Of a DNA stretch of 9,293 nt, positions 1 to 5,972 are shown piece by piece. The notes under the pieces are model-generated. The model was not told where the DNA came from. It did no database searches and was given only the letters and a program-made list of their open reading frames with translations. This stretch comes from Actinomycetota bacterium (lineage in GTDB: Bacteria > Actinomycetota > Thermoleophilia > Solirubrobacterales > Thermoleophilaceae): positions 1 through 9,293 of the forward strand of contig VAWV01000015.1 in NCBI GenBank assembly GCA_005883295.1, given 5' to 3'. The translations under genes were made by a program, and so were the position numbers. The number at the start of each line of letters is the position of its first letter. Position 1 is the first letter of the stretch.

Positions 1-669
1 GAGATCAACCGCGCCCCGGCGAAGGTGCAGTCGGCGCTGCTCGAGGTGATGCAGGAGCAGCAGGTGACGATCGGCGGCCAGACCTTCCAGGTCCCGCGGC
101 CCTTCCTCGTGATGGCCACGCAGAACCCGATCGAGGCCGAGGGCACCTACCCGCTGCCCGAGGCGCAGGTGGACCGCTTCCTCATGAAGGTGCTGGTCGA
201 CTACCCGTCGATGGGTGAGGAGGCCGCGGTGGTCGGGCGCTCGCTCGGCGAGGAGCCCGAGGTGCGCGAGCGGCTGACCCTGGAGGACCTCGAGCGCTAC
301 CGGCGCGTGAGCGGCGCGGTGCTCGTGGACCGCGACGTAATCGGCTACGCGGTCGCCCTCGCCGACGCCACGCGCAATCCCAGCGACTACGGCCTCGCCG
401 ACATCGCGCGCTACATCGACTACGGCGCGAGCCCGCGTGGCCCGATCGGCCTCGTGCAGGGCGGCCGGGCGCTGGCCCTGCTCCGCGGCCGCGGCTACGT
501 CTCGACCACCGACATCCGCGACCTGACGCCCGACGTGCTGCGTCACCGGATCGTCCTCTCCTACGACGCTCTCGCGGAGGACGTGGCAGCCGACGCCCTG
601 CTCGAGCGGGTGCTCGCCGCGGTCCCTGAGCCGCGCTTGGAGCGGCTGGGAGGCGCCACGGCGGCGTGA
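1..669 (+). CDS. MoxR-family AAA+ ATPase, C-terminal part (5' end outside window)
   Basis: This is the C-terminal 222 residues of a MoxR-type AAA+ ATPase; the frame is open from base 1, so the start and Walker A lie upstream. The first residues (EINRAP) are the end of the Walker B region. Sensor 1 is seen in ATQNPIE (Asn about residue 42), the arginine finger in AQVDRF (Arg about 59), and the sensor 2 motif in GASPRGP (Arg about 146), followed by the helical lid. All motifs expected in this portion are intact. MoxR ATPases are cytoplasmic ATP-driven, chaperone-like machines that usually act with VWA-domain partners encoded beside them, as here. The stop overlaps the next start by 4 bases (GTGA), which suggests translational coupling. 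The family call is secure from the motifs; the client protein is unknown. Confidence 0.95.
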   Translation, partial: EINRAPAKVQSALLEVMQEQQVTIGGQTFQVPRPFLVMATQNPIEAEGTYPLPEAQVDRFLMKVLVDYPSMGEEAAVVGRSLGEEPEVRERLTLEDLERYRRVSGAVLVDRDVIGYAVALADATRNPSDYGLADIARYIDYGASPRGPIGLVQGGRALALLRGRGYVSTTDIRDLTPDVLRHRIVLSYDALAEDVAADALLERVLAAVPEPRLERLGGATAA

Positions 670-1574
670 GCGCGGTCGAGCCAGTCCCCCCCGCGGCCCG
701 GCAGGGCCCGGGTCCGATGCCGCAGCGGCTGCTTGAGGCGCTCGACCTGGTGGTCGCGCGGCGGGCGTCGGGTGCGCTCCCCGGGGATCGGCGCGCGGCC
801 GGGCTCGGGGTGGGGACCGAGCTGGCGCAGCTACGCCCGTACCAGGTGGGCGACGACGTGCGCCAGATCGACCCGGCGGCCACCGCACGGACAGGTCAGC
901 CGCACGTGCGCCTCCACGTGCCGGAGCGCACGCTGACCACGTGGATCCTGCTCGACGTCTCGCCGTCGATGGCCTTCGGTACCGCCGACCGGCTGAAGAT
1001 CGACGTGGCCGATGGGGCCACGCTCGCCCTCGGCCGCGCCGCGATCCGCCGCGCCGGACGTGTGGCCCTCCTCTCCTTTGGCTGCGGTGAACCGCGGCTG
1101 AGCCGGCCGCGCGCGTCGAGGCCCGGCTTCGTGGCGCTGCGCAGGCGCCTGGGCGAGGGCGTGGCGCCCGACGGCGCCGGCGACCCGCGAGCGCTCGCGA
1201 ACGCCCTGGTCCGGGTGGGGCAGGTGGCGAGGCAGCCGGGCCTCGTCGTCGTCATATCCGACTTCCGCGACCAGGAGGACTGGACCGCGGCGATGGGCTC
1301 CGTCGCCGTGCGGCACTCGGTGCTGGCGATCGAGGTTCGCGACCCGCGGGAGGCCGAGGTGCCGGCGATGGGTCACCTGGCGCTCATCGACCCCGAGACC
1401 GGCGAGCGGATCGAGATCGACACCTCGCGGCGCTCCGTGAGGGCCCGCTTCGCCGCGATCGAGGCGGAGGCGCGGGCGCGGGTGGCGAGCGACCTGCGCC
1501 GGCTGCGCGTGAACCACGTCGTCCTGTCCACGCGCGGCGACTGGCTCCGAGAGCTGGGGAGCGGGCTGCGGTGA
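666..1574 (+). CDS. DUF58 domain-containing protein
   Basis: A 302-residue protein of the DUF58 family, the usual partner of MoxR ATPases. The family signature is at residues 59-78 (YQVGDDVRQIDP followed by ATARTG). The family commonly has IDW at this point, so the Pro-70 here is a small departure. A VWA-like strand follows with DVSPSM (Asp97, Ser99, Ser101) and a later ISDFRD (197-202), consistent with a metal-binding VWA-like fold. No membrane segment is evident, so it is probably cytoplasmic. The GTG start at 666 overlaps the upstream TGA and has GGGAGG at 648-653, a rather long spacing of 12 bases. An in-frame ATG at 717 is an alternative that would lose the overlap. The stop again overlaps the next start by 4 bases. 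Family assignment is firm; the biochemical role is inferred from context only. Confidence 0.93.
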   Translation: MSAVEPVPPAARQGPGPMPQRLLEALDLVVARRASGALPGDRRAAGLGVGTELAQLRPYQVGDDVRQIDPAATARTGQPHVRLHVPERTLTTWILLDVSPSMAFGTADRLKIDVADGATLALGRAAIRRAGRVALLSFGCGEPRLSRPRASRPGFVALRRRLGEGVAPDGAGDPRALANALVRVGQVARQPGLVVVISDFRDQEDWTAAMGSVAVRHSVLAIEVRDPREAEVPAMGHLALIDPETGERIEIDTSRRSVRARFAAIEAEARARVASDLRRLRVNHVVLSTRGDWLRELGSGLR

Positions 1575-2518
1575 GCTTCGGCGCTCCCGAGATGCTGTGG
1601 AGCCTCCTGCTCCTGCCGCTTGCCCTGTTCGGCTACGTCGCCCGCCGCCGGTCCGCCACCCGCTACGCGCTGCGCTTCACCGGCGTGCCCGCGCTGAAGC
1701 TGGCGGCGGCCGCGGCTCCGCGCTGGCGACGGCACGTGCCCGCGGCGCTGCTCCTGGCCGCGCTGGCGGCGCTCGGCCTCGCGCTGGCGAAGCCCGGACG
1801 GAGCGTGGCGGTGGCGGTCGATCGCGCGACGATCGTGGTGGTCACCGACCACTCGCGGTCGATGCTCGCCACCGACGTGGACCCCGACCGCCTGACCGCG
1901 GCGAAGGACGCGGCGCACACGTTTCTCAGCCAGCTGCCGTCCGTCGTGCAGGTGGGCGTGGTCACGTTCTCCGACGCGCCCGATCAGGTGCTCGCTCCCA
2001 CCCGCAGCCGCGGCGACGCGCGGGCGGTGATCGACCAGCAGGAGGCCGACGGGGCGACCGCCACCGGTGACGCCCTGCAGGTCGCGCTGGACCTGATCAA
2101 CCGGACAGGCAAGCCCGGCCATCGGCCCCCCGCTGCGATCGTCCTCCTTTCCGACGGCGCGACCACCACAGGCGTCGATCCGATCGGCGTTGCGGGCGTC
2201 GCCCGGCGTGCGCACGTCCCGATCTACACGGTGAGCCTGGGGACGGGCGAGGGTGTGGTGCCGAACCCGGGGCTTGGCCCGCCGATCGTGGTGCAGCCCG
2301 ACCCGGCGTCGCTCAGGAAGATCTCACAGGTGTCGGGAGGCCGGGCCTTCACCGCCCAGGACTCGGGACGGCTCTCGGCGATCTACCGGTCGCTCGGCTC
2401 GCGGTTCGGCCAGAGGAAGGTGCGCCACGAGACGACGGCCGCCTTCGCGGTCGCCGGCCTGGTCCTCCTGCTCGGGGCCGCAGCGAGCTCGGTGCGGTGG
2501 GTGGCGCGGCTGCCGTAG
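1571..2518 (+). CDS. BatA-like membrane protein with VWA domain
   Basis: A 315-residue protein with hydrophobic segments at about 8-24 and 55-73, a VWA domain from about 86 to 275, and a C-terminal membrane helix at about 289-310. This is the usual plan of aerotolerance-type BatA proteins. The MIDAS metal site is complete: DHSRS at 93-97, Thr163 in GATATGDAL, and Asp195 in LLSDGA. The VWA domain would sit between membrane anchors and bind a protein ligand through a divalent metal. The GTG start lies inside the DUF58 stop (GTGA), and GGGGAG at 1556-1561 is a good ribosome site. It ends the MoxR-DUF58-VWA run: no BatB, BatD or TPR partner follows, because the next gene is on the other strand. 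Its last 136 bases are antisense to the glycosyltransferase gene. Confidence 0.93.
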   Translation: MSFGAPEMLWSLLLLPLALFGYVARRRSATRYALRFTGVPALKLAAAAAPRWRRHVPAALLLAALAALGLALAKPGRSVAVAVDRATIVVVTDHSRSMLATDVDPDRLTAAKDAAHTFLSQLPSVVQVGVVTFSDAPDQVLAPTRSRGDARAVIDQQEADGATATGDALQVALDLINRTGKPGHRPPAAIVLLSDGATTTGVDPIGVAGVARRAHVPIYTVSLGTGEGVVPNPGLGPPIVVQPDPASLRKISQVSGGRAFTAQDSGRLSAIYRSLGSRFGQRKVRHETTAAFAVAGLVLLLGAAASSVRWVARLP

Positions 2519-3732
2519 CGGGCGACCGCCCACTCCACGGCGATCGCGGCCAGGAGGATGAGCGACACGTCGGCGGCGTAGCGGAAGCGCGGATAGCCGA
2601 AGGCGATCAGGCTCGTGATCACCGCGAGCGCGACGGGCGCCAGGAGGAGCAACAGGCGCCTGCGCTCGGCGCGGCCCAGCACGAACCCTCCCGCCACGGC
2701 GAGCGCGAGGATCGCCCAACCGGCCGCCACGGCAGGGAGACGGCCGGGCAGCTTCCGTCCCTCGGCGAAGTAGACGAGCCGCTGGGGCTGCCAGAGGCCG
2801 AAGGTGCGCAGCACGCGTACCGCGGCGACCGCGGGGAGCCGGTGCGCGTGGTCGCGCGCGTAGCGGAGCCCGACGCCTCGCAGCCGGACCGACGCCGTGG
2901 CCGCGTTGCGGTCGTGCGCCCGCGGCAGGCAGTCGGCGCGCCAGTATCCGAGGCTGTAGCCGGAGTAGGTGCGCGCGCAGTTCGCCCCCGCGAGCACAGA
3001 GCCGTCCTCGCTCGACACCAGCATCGGGTGGTCCAGCTCCAGGGAGTTCCTCACGCACCAGGGTGCGATGGTCAGGATCGCGACCGCGCCCACCACGGCC
3101 ACGTGCAGCCCGCGCCGCTCGCGGAGCATGAGCGCGACCGGTGCACCCGCGAGGGCCACCAGGAGGATCGCCTCCGAACGGACGAGGGTGCAGAGCCCGA
3201 TGGCCAGGCCGAGCACCGCGCTTCGCCTCAGGCTCGGTTCGGCGACGAGACGGAGGGCGGCGAGTACGACGAGAGCCATGCACAGGGCGTAGAGGGGCTC
3301 GCTCATGAGCGATCCGTCCATCGCCACGAAAACCGGGAAGGCGGCGCACCCGGTGGCGGCGAGCAGCCCGACGCGGTTGCCCCGGAGCCGCCGGCCGATC
3401 GCGCCTGCGCACACCACCGTGGCCGCTCCCACGGCACAGCCCACGAGCTGGTGAGCGTGCACGCTCCTGCCCCCGAGTACGGAGAACAGGGCGAGTACCG
3501 CCGACCACAGCGGCGGGTGCTCGGTGGCCGCCGCCGACGATCCGTTGGCGAACCAGAAGACCGGGCTGATGTAGCCGTGCCCGTCCGCCAGGAGGTTCGC
3601 CGTCTGATGAAAGAAGCGCGGGTCACCGGCGCGCACGAGCCCGTCCGAGCCGCTGGTCAGCGCGAAGACGGCCCGTCCGGCGAACCCGAGTGCGGCGATG
3701 GCGAGGAGTCGGCCTCTGAAGCGGGTGTCCAT
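2383..3732 (-). CDS. Polytopic glycosyltransferase, ArnT/PMT (GT39/GT83)-like
   Basis: A 449-residue integral membrane protein with about ten hydrophobic segments, resembling lipid-linked-sugar-dependent (GT-C fold) glycosyltransferases annotated in actinobacteria as family 39. Family features include an acidic motif after the first membrane helix (AGDPRFFHQTANLLADG, Asp37), EHPPLW at 71-76, a conserved MSEPLYAL at 143-150, APWCVRN at 223-229, and an extracytoplasmic block at 247-325 (GANC, GYW, LRYARDH, FGLWQPQ, EGR). It would transfer a sugar from a polyprenyl carrier to an envelope acceptor; donor and acceptor cannot be read from sequence. I chose ATG 3732 because membrane helix 1 starts about 9 residues later; the 83 codons open upstream are Arg-rich and antisense-like. 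CGGGGCCG precedes the start. The C-terminal 45 residues after the last helix are Arg/Ala-rich and antisense to the VWA gene. Confidence 0.88.
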   Translation of the reverse strand: MDTRFRGRLLAIAALGFAGRAVFALTSGSDGLVRAGDPRFFHQTANLLADGHGYISPVFWFANGSSAAATEHPPLWSAVLALFSVLGGRSVHAHQLVGCAVGAATVVCAGAIGRRLRGNRVGLLAATGCAAFPVFVAMDGSLMSEPLYALCMALVVLAALRLVAEPSLRRSAVLGLAIGLCTLVRSEAILLVALAGAPVALMLRERRGLHVAVVGAVAILTIAPWCVRNSLELDHPMLVSSEDGSVLAGANCARTYSGYSLGYWRADCLPRAHDRNAATASVRLRGVGLRYARDHAHRLPAVAAVRVLRTFGLWQPQRLVYFAEGRKLPGRLPAVAAGWAILALAVAGGFVLGRAERRRLLLLLAPVALAVITSLIAFGYPRFRYAADVSLILLAAIAVEWAVARYGSRATHRTELAAAPSRRTRPATAKAAVVSWRTFLWPNREPSDR

Positions 3733-3751
3733 CGGCCCCGGATCTTCCCGG

Positions 3752-3764
3752 GTTCGGGCCGAAC
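3752..3764. repeat. Short inverted repeat in gap before glycosyltransferase gene
   Basis: A perfect 6-base inverted repeat, GTTCGG-G-CCGAAC, fills part of the 40-base gap between the peptidase stop and the glycosyltransferase start. A weaker outer pair (CCGGA at 3738-3742 and TCCGG at 3768-3772) could extend it. No T-run follows on either strand, so it is not a typical intrinsic terminator. It could be an attenuating hairpin, an operator or chance in GC-rich DNA. Confidence 0.25.
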
Positions 3765-3772
3765 GCGTCCGG

Positions 3773-4594
3773 TCAGGCAGGCCGGCGGCTCGGGTTGTGC
3801 GACGCCTTTGCGATGCGACGCGAGCGGGCCTGCTCCCGGTACTTGACCTTGAACACCGTGCCGTTCGAGGAGAGGCCCGAAGTGGTCGCGCCGCCGCCCG
3901 CCGGGTCGCTGAGCCGCATGCGGGTGACGGTCCACCCGCCCTTCGAGATCCCGTGCGCGCGGCCGCCGTTTGCTGTCGCAAAGGCGCTCGCGACCGGGAC
4001 TGCCCCGAAGTTCGCCAGCCGTACTGTCGAGCAGTTGTTCTGGGCGTCGCAGGACGATGGCGCCTCGACGATCCAGTCGGCCGAGGTAACGTCCGGCGAC
4101 GACATCTGCCTGGTCGCGCTAAAGGCGGTCTTCCGGCTCCGGTTCTTGATGTGGAGCTTCACCGTGTGACCGCTCACCGTCACGCTTGCGCTGACCTTGT
4201 CGCCGGGCTGGATGCTCATCTTCACCGTCACCGGGTCGTCGGGGATCAGCTCGTACCACGCCGAGTACTTCGTCTTTCCGCGCTTCCCGCAGTTCTGGTC
4301 GGTGCCGATCTGTTCGATTGCCTGCGAGCTGGTGCTGAAACCGCCGAGCCCGACCCATACGCCCGAGTAGCTCTTGCGGCCCACGGTGCAGTGCACCGTC
4401 GGCACGACCCAGGTCCCCGATACGCGCTGGTAGTGGGCGCCGGTTACGGCATAGCCGGCCCAGTTCTGGCTCACCGAGTCGGTGATCGCGCCGGCGCCGG
4501 CGGGCGCGGCCAGGGCGGCGGTCGCCGCGGCGATGGAGGCGGCCACGGCTAGGGGTCCGCGGCGCCCAGGGCGGATGCGGGATCGAGTGAGCAA
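3773..4594 (-). CDS. Secreted G1-family (eqolisin-type glutamic) peptidase
   Basis: A 273-residue predicted secreted endopeptidase of the G1/A4 family, known first from fungal acid proteases such as scytalidoglutamic peptidase. The domain starts at SQNWAGY (42-48) and runs through GTWVVP, SGVWVGLGG (77-85), AIEQIGTDQ (92-100), YSAWYELIPDDP (110-121), QPGDKVSASV and SADWIVEAPSS (171-181). The catalytic pair is visible: Gln95 in EQIGT and Glu177 in WIVEAP. Their spacing of 82 nearly equals the 83 of Gln53/Glu136 in the fungal enzyme. Cys69/Cys102 and Cys182/Cys188 could form disulfides. I chose the TTG at 4594: it yields a twin-Arg-free but basic N-region, an Ala-rich core at 14-34 and an AGA cleavage site near residue 36. 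No strong ribosome site precedes it, so the start is uncertain. A basic tail (residues 252-273) ends the protein. Confidence 0.88.
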   Translation of the reverse strand: MLTRSRIRPGRRGPLAVAASIAAATAALAAPAGAGAITDSVSQNWAGYAVTGAHYQRVSGTWVVPTVHCTVGRKSYSGVWVGLGGFSTSSQAIEQIGTDQNCGKRGKTKYSAWYELIPDDPVTVKMSIQPGDKVSASVTVSGHTVKLHIKNRSRKTAFSATRQMSSPDVTSADWIVEAPSSCDAQNNCSTVRLANFGAVPVASAFATANGGRAHGISKGGWTVTRMRLSDPAGGGATTSGLSSNGTVFKVKYREQARSRRIAKASHNPSRRPA

Positions 4595-4641
4595 GCGCGT
4601 AACGGTAGAACCCGCGGTACGGCGTTCGGTATCGGACCCGC

Positions 4642-5487
4642 TCAGATCTGCAGCTCGCCGCCCTCCATCGCCATCGCGATCGCCCCTTCGCCGCCGCCGC
4701 GTTCGCGCCAGCGATCGGCCGCCTGCTCGCCGAGCTCGTCGAGCAGCGCGTCGGTGTGGAGCGGGTCGTGATGGAAGAACAGCGTTCGCTTGGCGCCCGA
4801 GCGCGTCGCGAAGTCGAGCGCGTCGCTCAAGCGGCTGTGGCCCCAGCCGCGGTGCATCGCGTACTCCTGGTCCGTGTACTGGCAGTCGTGGATCAGCAGC
4901 GAGGCGTCGCGCGCCACGCCGAGGCCGGAGATCCACTCGTCCTCCACGTGATCGAGCGACTCCGCGAGTGCGGGCTCGTGGTCGGGCAGGTAGCAGAGCG
5001 ACGATTCACCATCGACGATCCGGTACCCGAGCGTCGGACCGCGATGCAGCACGAGCCGGGCGTGCACCTGCGCCTGGCCGATCTGCCACTCGGGACCGGG
5101 GCAGGCCAGGAACGCTGGGCCGGACGGGAGCTCGCGCACCTCGACCGGCGAGAGCGGGGCTGAGAGGTAGCGCCCGATCAAGCGCTCGAGCGAGCCGGCC
5201 GTGGGCGGTCCCCAGACCGTGACCTCGCATCCCGGGTTGAACAGCGGCGTGAAGAACAGGAGCCCCTGGATGTGATCCAGGTGGAGGTGGGTGAGGAGGA
5301 TGTGGATGGGGCCGGGCGGCGGATCCAGCGCGAGGCCCAGGGCCCGGATCCCGGTGCCCGCGTCGAGCACGATCGTGGTGCCGTCGGAGAGGGTGACCTG
5401 AACGCACGACGTGTTGCCGCCGTAGCGCGCCGTGCCGGCGCCCGGCGCGGGCACCGAGCCTCGCGTGCCCCACAGCCGGACCCTCAT
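4642..5487 (-). CDS. MBL-fold metallo-hydrolase (RNase Z/PhnP-like group)
   Basis: A 281-residue cytoplasmic metallo-beta-lactamase-fold hydrolase. The N-terminal GTRGSVPAPG and RYGGNTSCVQV (8-31), then VLDAGTGIRALG, are typical of the RNase Z/PhnP-like group often labelled TaR3-like. The metal site HLHLDH is intact (His67, His69, Asp71, His72). Further likely ligands are His148, Asp169 in LPDHEP, the GWGHS motif (His217) and HHDP (His239, His240). The fold is certain. The substrate is not: a phosphodiester such as a nucleotide or cyclic phosphate fits the group but is inference. ATG 5487 is preferred because the family motif begins 7 residues later and GAGTGAG sits just upstream. A 66-base in-frame extension to 5553 would run into the preceding gene. 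It begins 7 bases after the PAS-like gene, so the two are probably co-transcribed. Confidence 0.92.
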   Translation of the reverse strand: MRVRLWGTRGSVPAPGAGTARYGGNTSCVQVTLSDGTTIVLDAGTGIRALGLALDPPPGPIHILLTHLHLDHIQGLLFFTPLFNPGCEVTVWGPPTAGSLERLIGRYLSAPLSPVEVRELPSGPAFLACPGPEWQIGQAQVHARLVLHRGPTLGYRIVDGESSLCYLPDHEPALAESLDHVEDEWISGLGVARDASLLIHDCQYTDQEYAMHRGWGHSRLSDALDFATRSGAKRTLFFHHDPLHTDALLDELGEQAADRWRERGGGEGAIAMAMEGGELQI

Positions 5488-5494
5488 CCGCGGC

Positions 5495-5887
5495 TCACTC
5501 GAGCTCGGCGTCGCGGGGCCAGAAGATGCCCACCGCGCCCTCGTAGGTGTCATTTGGCCCGATCAGGGGCAGGGCGAGCATCTCCAGGACGCGCTCGTCC
5601 TCCTGGCCGATGCGCACCGTGGCCGTCGTGTGCACCGGGCGGCGCTCGCGGTGGGCGACCGCGGTCGGAAGCTCCGCCTCGGCGATCGGATGGCCGTCTG
5701 CGTCGATCGGCCCCATCCGGGTGCGCAACTCGGAGAGGGGCATCTTCCTGGTCTCCTCGTATGCGATTCCCAGGGAGTGCCCGGCGGCGTCGACGATGAA
5801 CGCCGGGCTCGACAGGGTCGAGAGCAGGTTCCGCGCGAGGATCAGCTGAAGCGACTGCTGCGTCGGCGCCGAGCTGGGATCTGTCAC
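5495..5887 (-). CDS. Small PAS-like domain protein
   Basis: A 130-residue cytoplasmic protein resembling the short single-PAS proteins found in Solirubrobacterales-type genomes. Residues 12-33 (LQLILARNLLSTLSSPAFIVD) match the entry helix and first strand of a PAS domain; AYEETRKMP (42-50) matches the turn after the central helix; residues 81-123 (RRPVHTTATVRI, LEMLALPLIG, GAVGIFW) match the last three strands. Compared with a standard PAS core, the segment between FIVD and AAG looks about 8-10 residues short. No output domain is attached, so it may sense a ligand or act as a binding partner for another protein. The start is uncertain: GTG 5887 is chosen because similar proteins begin just before this helix; TTG 5896 with GGA six bases upstream is possible. 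The longer open frame to 6280 is antisense to the next gene. Confidence 0.7.
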   Translation of the reverse strand: MTDPSSAPTQQSLQLILARNLLSTLSSPAFIVDAAGHSLGIAYEETRKMPLSELRTRMGPIDADGHPIAEAELPTAVAHRERRPVHTTATVRIGQEDERVLEMLALPLIGPNDTYEGAVGIFWPRDAELE

Positions 5888-5905
5888 CGAGACCAAGCGT
5901 ATTCC

Positions 5906-5959
5906 GTGGACGGCGCCGGGCCCGGCGCCGCCGTTAAGGGCCCCTTGAGACGCGTCCAC
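5906..5959. promoter_or_regulatory. Palindrome and flanking inverted repeat in divergent promoter region
   Basis: The 85-base region between the divergent PAS-like gene and the phosphodiester glycosidase gene holds a perfect 20-base palindrome at 5911-5930 (CGGCGCCGGGCCCGGCGCCG). It is enclosed by a second inverted pair, GTGGACG at 5906-5912 and CGTCCAC at 5953-5959. A two-fold symmetric site placed between divergent starts suits a dimeric regulator acting on both genes. I cannot name a regulator, and no clear -35/-10 pair is visible. GC-rich DNA raises the chance of such a palindrome occurring randomly. Confidence 0.4.
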
Positions 5960-5972
5960 CAGCCTGTGCCCG

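Noticed and set aside
3752..3764. Intrinsic terminator between the peptidase and glycosyltransferase genes
   Set aside because: There is an inverted repeat but no T-run on either strand, and the stem is short. Kept only as a low-confidence repeat.
2497..3846. A 449-codon plus-strand open frame antisense to the glycosyltransferase
   Set aside because: The translation is hydrophilic, rich in Arg, Glu, His and Gly, without domains. The opposite strand encodes membrane helices with family motifs, so this is a shadow frame.
3733..3981. N-terminal extension of the glycosyltransferase by 83 codons
   Set aside because: The extension is Arg/Ser/Ala-rich, overlaps the end of the peptidase gene and has no domain; ATG 3732 sits directly before the first membrane helix.
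4595..4936. N-terminal extension of the G1 peptidase by 114 codons
   Set aside because: It overlaps the MBL gene in another frame, is Arg-rich, and would bury the signal peptide internally.
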